Part shown: in pieces, positions 8,670-16,566 of the stretch
How positions within the stretch are numbered: position 1 is the first letter of the stretch
Layout of the letters: each line of letters starts with the position of its first letter
Source of the DNA: Lachnospiraceae bacterium
GTDB taxonomy: Bacteria; Bacillota; Clostridia; Lachnospirales; Lachnospiraceae
Assembly (NCBI GenBank): GCA_017480565.1
Contig: JAFVAL010000076.1
Location: forward strand, 1 to 46,939
Length of the DNA: 46,939 bases
Direction: 5' to 3'
The notes under the pieces: generated by a model
Database searches by the model: none
Told to the model about the DNA's origin: nothing
Seen by the model: only the letters and a program-made list of their open reading frames with translations
Position numbers and translations under genes: made by a program

Positions 8670-9458
8670 ATGGCTCTTTTTTTTGGAGATGACGAAGAAC
8701 GTTTCACACCCGGTGTGAGAAAGGTGGGATTTCCGCGTTACCGTGAGGTTTTGGAGGGAAATTGGAAAGAGTTTATGCTGGTAGGCTTTCTTACCTTGCT
8801 CTATCTGATTCCCTTTGGTGCCGGGATGGTCTATGCGATTTTATCATCCAGCCTTCTGGTGGCGGTATTCGCTGGCGTAATCGGCGGATTGTTCTCCGGA
8901 CCTGGGATCGCCTGCATGTATGACTTGATCTTACGACGGCTGCGCAATGATCAGGCGCACTGGAGTGTCTGTTACAAAAGATCGATGAAGCAAAACTGGA
9001 AGGCCTCGCTGTTACCTGGTGTCGTGCAATGTGTGTTTTTAAGCATTTTAATCTATAGCGGTGCACTGCACTACTGGGGTGTGCGGCCGATGACCTTGGG
9101 AACCCTGTTTGTCTTTGCGGTTGCCTGCGTGATCTTTCTGATGGTATTGACGCTGTGGTGGTGCCAGACGGTTTTATTTGACCAGAAAACCGGGATGAAG
9201 CTTAGGAATGCATTGTTCTTTATTCTGTTTCATTTTGGCAGGAGCCTGGTGTGTGGTCTGGTGCAGTTTGCGTGGTGGATGGTTGCCTTTTTATTCCTCC
9301 CGTGGACGGGGCTTTTGGTGCCGTTTTTAAGCGTCTGGTATATCTTGTATCTCGCGGTCTTTTTGCTGTATCGGTATATGGATCAGGATTTTGAGATTGA
9401 AGACCGGATCCGGGAGACCTTCCCGGGGAGATTGCCAAAGGAGGAATACCGGCCATGA
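8670..9458 (+). CDS. DUF624/YesL-like polytopic membrane protein
   Basis: 262 residues with about five or six hydrophobic segments. The stretch LFSGPGIACMYDLILRRLRND followed by YKRSMKQNWKAS matches the pattern of the YesL/DUF624 family, whose genes commonly sit in CUT1-type sugar ABC transporter operons in Firmicutes; the biochemical role is not established. The start is well placed after AGGAGG. The stop overlaps the next start (ATGA). I rate the family call as likely rather than certain. Confidence 0.72.
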   Translation: MALFFGDDEERFTPGVRKVGFPRYREVLEGNWKEFMLVGFLTLLYLIPFGAGMVYAILSSSLLVAVFAGVIGGLFSGPGIACMYDLILRRLRNDQAHWSVCYKRSMKQNWKASLLPGVVQCVFLSILIYSGALHYWGVRPMTLGTLFVFAVACVIFLMVLTLWWCQTVLFDQKTGMKLRNALFFILFHFGRSLVCGLVQFAWWMVAFLFLPWTGLLVPFLSVWYILYLAVFLLYRYMDQDFEIEDRIRETFPGRLPKEEYRP

Positions 9459-9964
9459 GCGAAGCATTTGCAGAAAATGAGATGACTCTGACAAAAACGC
9501 TTTTTTATGAAGGGATGCAGGCGATTCAGAAGGAGAGCTACGGAAAAAGTATCAATAAGCTCATTCTGGTGCTGATCGGCGTCTGGATCGTGCTTTCAAC
9601 GGTGACGGTTAAGATGTCAGGAAGTCTGGCTTACAGTCTGGTAGAGCTTGTGGTTCTTGGACTGATTGTCTTTTGGATGGGTGTTTATCTGCCGAGGAAT
9701 AAAGCGAAGAGAGCATTTGCAAAATTGCAGGAAAAATACGGGGAAGATCTCTCGCGAAAGACTTTGTTTTTTGAGGATCATTTTACCGTCGAGGCCAGCG
9801 GATATGAGACCGAGTTTCGGTATGAGGAGATCGAGAAGATCTACGAGACGAAGCATCTGTTGGTGCTGGTCGATGAAAATAAAACCGGCGTGATGGTGGA
9901 TCTAGGGGGCTTTATCAAAGGATCCAAAGAAGACGTCTTAAGACGACTTGAAAAAACATCATAG
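9455..9964 (+). CDS. YcxB-like membrane protein
   Basis: 169 residues: a short N-terminal part, two adjacent transmembrane segments (about 31-72) and a cytoplasmic domain containing FFEDHFTVEASGYETEF and YEEIEKIYETKHLLVL, the pattern of the YcxB-like C-terminal domain. The function of this family is unknown. It overlaps the preceding membrane-protein gene by four bases, so the two are translationally coupled and may act together. It is the last gene of the regulator operon, followed by a terminator. Confidence 0.78.
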   Translation: MSEAFAENEMTLTKTLFYEGMQAIQKESYGKSINKLILVLIGVWIVLSTVTVKMSGSLAYSLVELVVLGLIVFWMGVYLPRNKAKRAFAKLQEKYGEDLSRKTLFFEDHFTVEASGYETEFRYEEIEKIYETKHLLVLVDENKTGVMVDLGGFIKGSKEDVLRRLEKTS

Positions 9965-9980
9965 AGTGAATGAAATGGTA

Positions 9981-10016
9981 AGAGGACAGATCGAAACAGA
10001 CTGTCTTCTTTTTTTG
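9981..10016 (+). terminator. Rho-independent terminator of the regulator operon
   Basis: A 9-bp stem (AGAGGACAG with CTGTCTTCT, one G-U pair) runs directly into a run of T (TTTTTTT). Confidence 0.85.
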
Positions 10017-10133
10017 CCCGTAATGCGCCAATAGAATATAACGTTACATAATAATTCTTTATACATTCTGTTACCTTTTTCCAGAACAAGTCCAAGATTT
10101 CCGCGATTTCTTTGCAAATAATCCATATTAGTA

Positions 10134-10162
10134 TTGACAAAGCGTCGTTATGATTTTATACT
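10134..10162 (+). promoter_or_regulatory. Promoter of the binding-lipoprotein / surface GH32 unit
   Basis: TTGACA (10134-10139), a 17-nt spacer and TATACT (10157-10162) form a near-consensus promoter. The LacI-type operator begins 16 nt after the -10 box. Confidence 0.82.
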
Positions 10163-10177
10163 GAGTTCATCCAGAAC

Positions 10178-10197
10178 GTGAAACGTTATACCAGAAC
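10178..10197. promoter_or_regulatory. Second copy of the LacI-type operator
   Basis: Identical 15-bp sequence to 6056-6070 (GTGAAACGTTATACC), again followed by AGAAC. The orientation relative to transcription is opposite to the first copy. It sits at about +9 to +28, a blocking position. Confidence 0.75.
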
Positions 10198-10255
10198 AAA
10201 ACCAACCAAAACAGTAACAAACAGGAATAAGTAGTGCTTACGAAAGGAAGAGACT

Positions 10256-12430
10256 ATGAAAATTCGCAACCATTGGCTGTTAGCCCTGATCCTCGTACTT
10301 ACGATGGTGGTCGGTCTGACAGCCTGCGGCAGCTCTGATGGCGGCGACACGAAGAAGGCAGCTGATGATATCGTCAACGGTGATTTTGAAGACGTCAGCT
10401 CCGGTGCTTGGGTTGGCTGGACCAGAAATGATGCTGCATTTAATTTCCGTGGGGTAACCAATGAGGAGAAGGTAAGCGGAGTTGTGATGGAGAAGTCCGG
10501 AGAATACTATTTTAGTGGTACGGCAGGCGGCAACCCTCCGATGAGAGGCACCCTGACTTCGGATCCTTTCAAACTTGGTGGCAATGGTTTTATCACATTT
10601 AAGATGGGCGGCGGCAAGAACACCGAGAAGGTGTATGTAGATTTCTTTGAGGAAGGAAATGAGACACCGATCGCTCATGTGGTCAATGAGGACTGCGACG
10701 GCATTTACATCACCGAGCATCTTCTGACCAAGGTCGTGGATCTGTCTGGTTATATCGGCAAGACCATCACGATCGTTGTGACGGATAACGATGACGGCAA
10801 TGATCTTTCTTACATCAATCTGGACGCGTTCCATGTCTGCACCTCTGACGATGAGGTTGAGGCAGCCAAGAAGGATTACGCTCGTCAGATCGAGGAGTTC
10901 GGCGAGAAGCCGTTTGAAGAGGATCCGACATCGAATGACATCCAGAACGGTGGCTTCGAGACCGGAGACTTGACCGGATGGCTGCTTCTTGACGGAACGG
11001 CTCTGACCAGAGCAAATGTGGTTCCTACCAGCCAGTATTACTGGACCGACCGTGCAGTTTACGGTGAGGGCGAGTATTATCTGGACGGCAGCAACAACGG
11101 TGCAACCCAGGAGAGCTTAACTGGTGCGATCCGCTCGACGAAGTTTACGCTTGGCGGCGACGGCTATATCACCTTCATGATGGGCGCCGGCAACGGTGGC
11201 TCTTATGTGGCTCTGTGTGATGCAGATACCGATGCAGAACTGATTAAGCAGGAGAATACCTATTTCTCCGACCCTGCACTTGCACTGACCCTGCTTCGTT
11301 TCTACATGGACGGCAATGAGTATCTTGGCAAGCAGGTTTACTTAAAGGTTGTCGATGCGAACGATGGTTCTAACGGCGGTTTCGCATTTATCAACGTGGA
11401 TGACTTTAGAGTTTCCCTGACAAAGGATGACGTGGCAGCTCTGGAAGTGGAGCAGATGGAGAAGATCCAGAACGAGACCTATACGTCCGCTTCTTATGAC
11501 GATCTGACCAGTCTGCGCAACTTCTACAGCAACTATCCTTACCCGGTACCGCTTAACTCTCTGGCAATGAAGACGTATGCAGAGAACCAGGTGGTAGATT
11601 GCGGCAGCGTAGATCTGACCAAGTTCGTCGCAGATGCGAAGGCAATGTTCGGTGAGGAAGAACTGGATGTCGCGGTGACCAAGGTGACCTTTAATGGCGC
11701 AGAGACGACCGAGGGCTTCGATGCATTTGATATGAGTGAGCCTGGTTACTATCATGTGAGCTACGGTGCAGAGCACGAGGGCAAGGCGCTTGAGGCTACC
11801 TTTACCGTTGTGGCACTTGCGGATCACAATTCTATTGCAAATGGAGACTTTGAGGCAGGCAATCTGGCAGGCTGGAAGGTGCTGACCGATGGTTGGAGCA
11901 TCGTAGAAGGCCAGGCAGCAGGTGTCATCTCTGCAGTCAATTACTGGGGCGAGGAGCTTCCTTACAACCAGGGCGGCGACTATCATCTGGATGGCTGGAA
12001 CACCGGTCTTGACGAGGGTGCAACCTGGCAGATTCAGTCCACCAACTTCACGCTGGCAGGTTCCGGCTACATTTCCGTGCGCATGGGTGGCCATGCAGCA
12101 GCGGTTCATGTCTATCTTGCCGATGGTACGGAAGTTGGCTACTATGTGCAGAACCGTTTCAATGACGAAAACTTCCCGAGTGTCGGTGCAGGCGGATCCT
12201 GGGCAGACATGGGAACCTATGTCATGGATCTTTCCGAGTATCTTGGCAAAGAGCTGTACATTGTTCTTGCAGATGAAGAGGTAGAAGGCTGGGCCCATGC
12301 ATTCTTCGATGAAGTGGTCACTTATTATGAGACCGCTCCGGATGTTGCATCCATGTCTGATACCGTGATCGACGGCGGCCCTGGCGCTGAGATTCAGATT
12401 CCTTGGCAGCTGGCCGAGAATAATCTTTAA
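10256..12430 (+). CDS. Surface lipoprotein with three repeated carbohydrate-binding-like modules
   Basis: A lipoprotein signal ends in LTAC (Cys24). The 724-residue protein holds three copies of a beta-sandwich module starting with NGDFE/NGGFETGDLTGW: about residues 40-195, 230-392 and 528-690. Each copy carries an F-x-LGG-x-G-[FY]-I-[TS] strand, a GGG/GAG-N stretch and a closing FxDxF-type strand. Modules of this look occur beside or inside gut Firmicutes GH32 enzymes, so fructan binding at the cell surface is the likely role (inference). Between modules 2 and 3 is a spacer of about 130 residues with an Ig-like part ending in EATFTVVAL. It has its own LacI-type operated promoter and precedes the surface GH32 by 69 nt. 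No catalytic motif is visible. Confidence 0.85.
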   Translation: MKIRNHWLLALILVLTMVVGLTACGSSDGGDTKKAADDIVNGDFEDVSSGAWVGWTRNDAAFNFRGVTNEEKVSGVVMEKSGEYYFSGTAGGNPPMRGTLTSDPFKLGGNGFITFKMGGGKNTEKVYVDFFEEGNETPIAHVVNEDCDGIYITEHLLTKVVDLSGYIGKTITIVVTDNDDGNDLSYINLDAFHVCTSDDEVEAAKKDYARQIEEFGEKPFEEDPTSNDIQNGGFETGDLTGWLLLDGTALTRANVVPTSQYYWTDRAVYGEGEYYLDGSNNGATQESLTGAIRSTKFTLGGDGYITFMMGAGNGGSYVALCDADTDAELIKQENTYFSDPALALTLLRFYMDGNEYLGKQVYLKVVDANDGSNGGFAFINVDDFRVSLTKDDVAALEVEQMEKIQNETYTSASYDDLTSLRNFYSNYPYPVPLNSLAMKTYAENQVVDCGSVDLTKFVADAKAMFGEEELDVAVTKVTFNGAETTEGFDAFDMSEPGYYHVSYGAEHEGKALEATFTVVALADHNSIANGDFEAGNLAGWKVLTDGWSIVEGQAAGVISAVNYWGEELPYNQGGDYHLDGWNTGLDEGATWQIQSTNFTLAGSGYISVRMGGHAAAVHVYLADGTEVGYYVQNRFNDENFPSVGAGGSWADMGTYVMDLSEYLGKELYIVLADEEVEGWAHAFFDEVVTYYETAPDVASMSDTVIDGGPGAEIQIPWQLAENNL

Positions 12431-12441
12431 TTCAATTATGA

Positions 12442-12476
12442 CCATGCGGACTAAGGCTTACGTCTGGTCTGCGTGG
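12442..12476 (+). promoter_or_regulatory. Intercistronic hairpin between binding lipoprotein and surface GH32
   Basis: CCATGCGGAC pairs with GTCTGCGTGG over 10 bp with two G-U pairs. No T-run follows, so it probably stabilises the upstream message or sets a lower level of the downstream enzyme. Confidence 0.45.
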
Positions 12477-12499
12477 CTCCCCCAATAGGAGGAACTTCA

Positions 12500-14860
12500 G
12501 TGAAAAAGAACCTCTCCCTTTTTGGAATCCTGCTGCTTGCGCTGCTTCTTAGCGCATGCAGTGGCGATTCCCATAAAAAAGACCTGCTGATGCATTTGAA
12601 TTTCAATGAGGGCAGCGGTCTTACCGTCAAAGATGCCTCCGGGAATCTTCCGGACGTCGAGATGAACTATGAGTTTTCTCATGCGGCTTATATGGACAAC
12701 CAGGATCCCCAGTGGAGAAAAGATGGAATCGCGGGCGGATGCCTTTTGCTTGACGGAAGCTCCACCTACATCACCTATAACCGCAACGATATCACCGTGG
12801 AGGGCAAAGCACTCACCGTGCAGGCGTGGATTGCACCGCGTATGTTTGAGTGGGATGACCCGAACGCAGTGGATAACGGAAATGATCACCCGACCGGCAT
12901 CATCAGCCAATCGAACAAGGAGAGCAAGCAGGGCTTTTTGCTCGGCTATGAGCGTTTCGGACGTCTGACCTTCCAGGTCGGTACCGGAGACGACTGGCTC
13001 ACCATCTGGTCGAACGGCGATAATTTAAAGAAATACGAGTGGAATCTTGTCACGGCGACGTTTGATGCGGATGCCGGCGAGATGTGCCTGTATTTAAACG
13101 GGGAACTGATCGGTTCCCATTCGGTGGAAAAAGGCGCGCAGATTGCAGGCGCGAAGCGCACGACCTTGACCGTCGGAAGAAATGTGGAAGCAGAGCGGCT
13201 GACAGCGGGCTTTTTAAATGTGGCAAGCGGCTACATCGATGAAGTCAAGCTCTATGGTACAGCTCTTTCTGCCGCAGAGATCGAGAAGTATTATCAGAGC
13301 GTTAAAGTGCCGGAGATCGAGTTTTCCCAGATCTGGCTGCAGAATATTCTGCAAGATGACTACACCCGCACTCAGTTCCACGGAGGCCCGTATCAGTTCT
13401 GGATGAACGAACCTCACGCACCGGTGTATTATAACGGGAAGTATCATCTGTTCTACCAGGCGAACATGACCGGTTCTTACTGGCGCAACATTTGCTGGGG
13501 TCACTATGTCAGCGATGACATGGTCAACTGGAAGCCGATCAAGGAGGCCATCGTACCGACCGAAGATTCGGTGGTTCCGGATGGCGTGTGGTCCGGCGGT
13601 GCTACCCTTGATCAAAACGGCGTTCCGCTTCTGTTTTTCACAGCCGGAAATGACAGCTTTAGGGATACCCCGGGACTCATTTCCAACCAAAACATTGGTG
13701 TGGCCTACCCGGCAGATTTAAGCGATCCGGAGCTGACGGATTGGGTGATCTACGACGAGCTGGCCATCATCCAGGAAAAAGGACAGGGAAGAGCAGGAGA
13801 ATTCCGTGATCCACACATTTGGAAAGAAGGAGATACCTGGTGCATGTTAATCTGCTCCGGTTCGACTTCGTCCAATGGCGGTACAGCACTGCTTTACACC
13901 ACAGATACCCTGGAACTGAAGTCAGACGGCAGCATTGAGATGAACTGGACCTACAAAGGACCGGTCTATGAAATGCAAAACCAGTCTGCACTTTACGGAA
14001 CGTCCTGGGAGCTCCCGATCATTTTACCGGTGACCAACGAAGCGGGGACGATCACAAAGTATTTCTTTGAGATCTCTCCGGCACCGGCCAGCATCGCAGA
14101 CAACAAGGTCTATTACTGGCTGGGCAACTTCGATCTGGCGACCGGAAAGTTTACGCCGGATCCTGGCTTTGAGGGAGAACCTCATCTGTTGGACTATGGT
14201 GCAAATGTCTTTACCGGCCCCAGCTGCCTCATAGATCCCGTGAGCGGAAACATTTACATGTTCTCGATCATGCAGGATCAGAGAGGCGCTGCAGAGCAGG
14301 GAGCATCCGGTTGGGCACACACCGTCGGTCTTGCCAGACACATTTGGCTAAATGATGACGGAACGGATCTGATGATCGAGCCGATCGAGACGCTGCATAC
14401 ACTGGAAGATGAAACTTACATTGATGAACACAATCTGACACTGGAAGCGGCCAATGAAAAGCTTGCCCAGATCAAGGACGATCTGCTTTACATCCGTCTG
14501 AACGCAGACATCTCCGGATGCAGTGAATTTGGCATCCGTATGCTGCAGGGCGGCAAATGGGATGAGACAGGATTTACTTATGATGTCGCATCTTCCACCA
14601 TTAAAGGTTATACTGAGAATAAAGGCGAAGGCGCGAAGTCGAAATCGGTATCCGGTGCACTGCCGGAGGAGGACGGTGTGATCTCGATCGAGATCTACAT
14701 TGACCGTTCTTTGGTCGAAGGTTATTTTGACGATTACAAAGCGATTTCGATCCGTGCATACCCGGAAGAGGAAGATTCTAAGGGAATCGATCTGTTTGCA
14801 ACAGGAAATGTGACCATCACAGATTTGTATGTTGCATCGATGAGTTCGATCTTTGATTGA
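12500..14860 (+). CDS. LamG-GH32 surface lipoprotein (beta-fructosidase-like, atypical nucleophile motif)
   Basis: GTG start with AGGAGG 7 nt upstream; a lipoprotein signal ends in LSAC (Cys20). Residues about 27-265 form a LamG/concanavalin-like domain. Residues about 290-786 are GH32, with the N-terminal propeller and C-terminal sandwich. Two conserved regions are clear: FRDP (Asp437) and SWELP (Glu504, acid/base position). The nucleophile motif, normally WMNDPNG, reads WMNEPHAP, with Glu304 in place of Asp, and the usual ECPD reads ELPI. This is either a distinct GH32 subgroup or a binding-only derivative; the conserved WSGGA and YHLFYQ segments argue for a folded, working propeller. It would trim polymeric fructan outside the cell for the importer at 2404-5923. 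Confidence 0.88.
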   Translation: MKKNLSLFGILLLALLLSACSGDSHKKDLLMHLNFNEGSGLTVKDASGNLPDVEMNYEFSHAAYMDNQDPQWRKDGIAGGCLLLDGSSTYITYNRNDITVEGKALTVQAWIAPRMFEWDDPNAVDNGNDHPTGIISQSNKESKQGFLLGYERFGRLTFQVGTGDDWLTIWSNGDNLKKYEWNLVTATFDADAGEMCLYLNGELIGSHSVEKGAQIAGAKRTTLTVGRNVEAERLTAGFLNVASGYIDEVKLYGTALSAAEIEKYYQSVKVPEIEFSQIWLQNILQDDYTRTQFHGGPYQFWMNEPHAPVYYNGKYHLFYQANMTGSYWRNICWGHYVSDDMVNWKPIKEAIVPTEDSVVPDGVWSGGATLDQNGVPLLFFTAGNDSFRDTPGLISNQNIGVAYPADLSDPELTDWVIYDELAIIQEKGQGRAGEFRDPHIWKEGDTWCMLICSGSTSSNGGTALLYTTDTLELKSDGSIEMNWTYKGPVYEMQNQSALYGTSWELPIILPVTNEAGTITKYFFEISPAPASIADNKVYYWLGNFDLATGKFTPDPGFEGEPHLLDYGANVFTGPSCLIDPVSGNIYMFSIMQDQRGAAEQGASGWAHTVGLARHIWLNDDGTDLMIEPIETLHTLEDETYIDEHNLTLEAANEKLAQIKDDLLYIRLNADISGCSEFGIRMLQGGKWDETGFTYDVASSTIKGYTENKGEGAKSKSVSGALPEEDGVISIEIYIDRSLVEGYFDDYKAISIRAYPEEEDSKGIDLFATGNVTITDLYVASMSSIFD

Positions 14861-15068
14861 ATCTGATTCTGTGATACGATACTACAAACATACCATAATA
14901 CCATTCCCGTGTGCGCCATCTACTCCACTTATCTAGGTGCCGCATGCAAGAAAAGGAGGAGATACCGCTAGCTCGCGGTGCGGCAGTGTGGAGACCTGTC
15001 GTAAGGCAGAGCGCGAAGCGCCTGTGAGGGCACATCAGGCGGAGGTCATGTGTCCAGAGCTCTATGAT
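14861..15068 (+). other. 208-nt intergenic leader of the msmK-type gene
   Basis: No gene seen. The second half can fold: ACCGC/GCGGT nested in TGCCGC/GCGGCA (14939-14996), GCGC-GAA-GCGC near 15011-15021, and CGCCTG/CAGGCG near 15019-15042, with GACCT (about 14994) able to pair with AGGTC at the only strong GGAGG (15041-15045). This could be a structured 5' leader; no terminator for the GH32 gene is obvious. Confidence 0.35.
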
Positions 15069-16253
15069 ATGGCAACAGTACAGTTAAAAAACATTAAGAA
15101 GGTTTATCCATTTATCAGCGGAGAGCAGAAGAAGCCGAAGAAGAAAAAGAACGCAAATGAGCCTGAGAAGAAGAAAAGCAATCTGCAGATTACAGACGAA
15201 GGCGTTGTCGCAGTGCAGCAGTTTAGTCTGGACATCGCAGACAAAGAGTTCATCGTTCTTGTCGGACCTTCCGGCTGCGGAAAATCTACCACCCTTCGTA
15301 TGGTGGCCGGCCTTGAAGACATTTCCGACGGTGAGCTGATCATCGACGGTAAGGTTGTCAACGATGTGGCACCGAAGGATCGTGATATCGCCATGGTTTT
15401 CCAGAACTATGCTCTGTATCCGCATATGACCGTGTATGACAACATGGCATTCTCTTTGAAGCTTCGTCATGTGCCGAAGGATGAGATCGACCGTCAGGTT
15501 CGCCAGGCGGCAGAGATCCTTGACATCACCCAGTATCTGGATCGTAAGCCGAAAGCACTTTCCGGCGGCCAGAGACAGCGTGTTGCAATCGGTCGTGCAA
15601 TCGTTCGTGCACCGAAGGTCATGCTGATGGATGAGCCTTTGTCCAACCTGGATGCGAAGCTTCGTAACGAGATGCGTGCAGAGATCATCAAGCTGCGTGA
15701 GCGTATCGATACGACTTTCATCTATGTCACCCATGACCAGACCGAGGCAATGACCCTTGGTGATCGTATGGTTATCATGCGCGATGGTTACATTCAGCAG
15801 ATCGGTACGCCGCAGGAAGTCTTTAACCAGCCGGCGAACCTGTTTGTTGCAGGATTCATCGGTATGCCTGTCATGAACTTCTTTGACGGAAATCTTGAGA
15901 GACGCGGCGACAAGTATTTTGTCAAGCTTGCGAACTATGAAGTAGAGCTTTCTCCCGAGAAGGAAGCGCGCCTGTTAAAGAAGAATGTACAGAGCCAGCC
16001 GGTCACCCTTGGTGTTCGTCCGGAGCATACGGATGTTGCCGAGGCAGGTGTTGCGGCAAGAGTGGATGTCGCAGAAATGATGGGTTCTTCCGTACATTTG
16101 CATGTAACGGCAGAGGGACGTGATGTCATCATCATCGTTCCGACGATTGATCTGTCTTCCAGCTATCATATCGGAGATACCGTACACTTTACCTTCGACG
16201 GCAAGGTGGCACATGTCTTCAGCAAGGAAGATGACAAGAACTTAGAGTTCTAA
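15069..16253 (+). CDS. msmK: MsmK/UgpC-type sugar ABC transporter ATP-binding protein
   Basis: This ATPase energises CUT1 sugar importers that lack their own. Walker A GPSGCGKST, Q-loop FQNYALYPHMTVYDN, signature LSGGQRQRVAIGRAI, Walker B VMLMDEP and the H-loop are all intact. The C-terminal OB-type regulatory domain (about residues 255-394, GVRPEHTDV) is present. I chose MATVQLKNIKKVY (15069) because it matches the family N-terminus, although the best ribosome site lies upstream of an in-frame ATG at 15048. A Lys-rich insertion of about 30 residues (KKPKKKKN, then EKKKSN) separates the first strand from the domain that usually follows directly. It lies next to the fructan lipoprotein genes and probably serves the importer at 2404-5923, perhaps other importers too. 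Confidence 0.93.
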   Translation: MATVQLKNIKKVYPFISGEQKKPKKKKNANEPEKKKSNLQITDEGVVAVQQFSLDIADKEFIVLVGPSGCGKSTTLRMVAGLEDISDGELIIDGKVVNDVAPKDRDIAMVFQNYALYPHMTVYDNMAFSLKLRHVPKDEIDRQVRQAAEILDITQYLDRKPKALSGGQRQRVAIGRAIVRAPKVMLMDEPLSNLDAKLRNEMRAEIIKLRERIDTTFIYVTHDQTEAMTLGDRMVIMRDGYIQQIGTPQEVFNQPANLFVAGFIGMPVMNFFDGNLERRGDKYFVKLANYEVELSPEKEARLLKKNVQSQPVTLGVRPEHTDVAEAGVAARVDVAEMMGSSVHLHVTAEGRDVIIIVPTIDLSSSYHIGDTVHFTFDGKVAHVFSKEDDKNLEF

Positions 16254-16296
16254 GCTTACAATTTTCGCGAACCATTCATTATGATGTACTTCACAT

Positions 16297-16440
16297 GATA
16301 ATCTCCATTCCGGAGCGTCTTGCGCGACGGGGCGATGAGAAATTGCGAATGCAATTTCTCATCTGCCATCAGGTCTATTTGTGACGTTCCGGTACAAATG
16401 GACAGTGATTTAAAATGCATATCGATGCATATTAAATCAC
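16297..16440 (-). repeat. Structured repeat element, copy 1 (minus-strand orientation)
   Basis: Read on the minus strand it has three hairpins: GTGATTTAA/TTAAATCAC with loop CGAT; GTCCATTTGT/ACAAATAGAC around CCGGAACGT; and GATGAGAAATTGC/GCAATTTCTCATC. A tail GTCGC-n2-AAGACGCTC-n-GGAA-n-GGAGATT follows. The same order, loops and tail recur on the plus strand at 40234-40380. It fills much of the 313-nt gap after the msmK-type gene, where no gene is seen. Confidence 0.75.
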
Positions 16441-16459
16441 TAATGTACTCACCAAGGAG

Positions 16460-16490
16460 GGATCCGGGGATGACAACCCCGGATCCTTCT
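16460..16490 (+). terminator. GC-rich hairpin, probable terminator
   Basis: GGATCCGGGG and CCCCGGATCC form a perfect 10-bp stem around a 7-nt loop, followed by TTCT. The T-run is short. The -35 box of the following gene lies in the loop. Confidence 0.6.
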
Positions 16491-16498
16491 GCTATAAT
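16470..16498 (+). promoter_or_regulatory. Promoter of the aldo/keto reductase gene
   Basis: ATGACA (16470-16475), 17 nt, TATAAT (16493-16498). The -35 box is placed in the loop and the spacer covers the 3' arm of the hairpin at 16460-16486. Confidence 0.65.
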
Positions 16499-16566
16499 CG
16501 GGGATAAGAGAAATCGGGCGTTACTTCATTTGATTTACAGGAAAGATGAATGGGAGGAACTAGGGT

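Noticed and set aside
11342-12445. Long minus-strand open frame (367 codons) opposite the binding lipoprotein
   Set aside because: Antisense shadow of a well-supported lipoprotein with signal peptide and repeated modules; rich in Cys/His/Arg and no ribosome site or motif.
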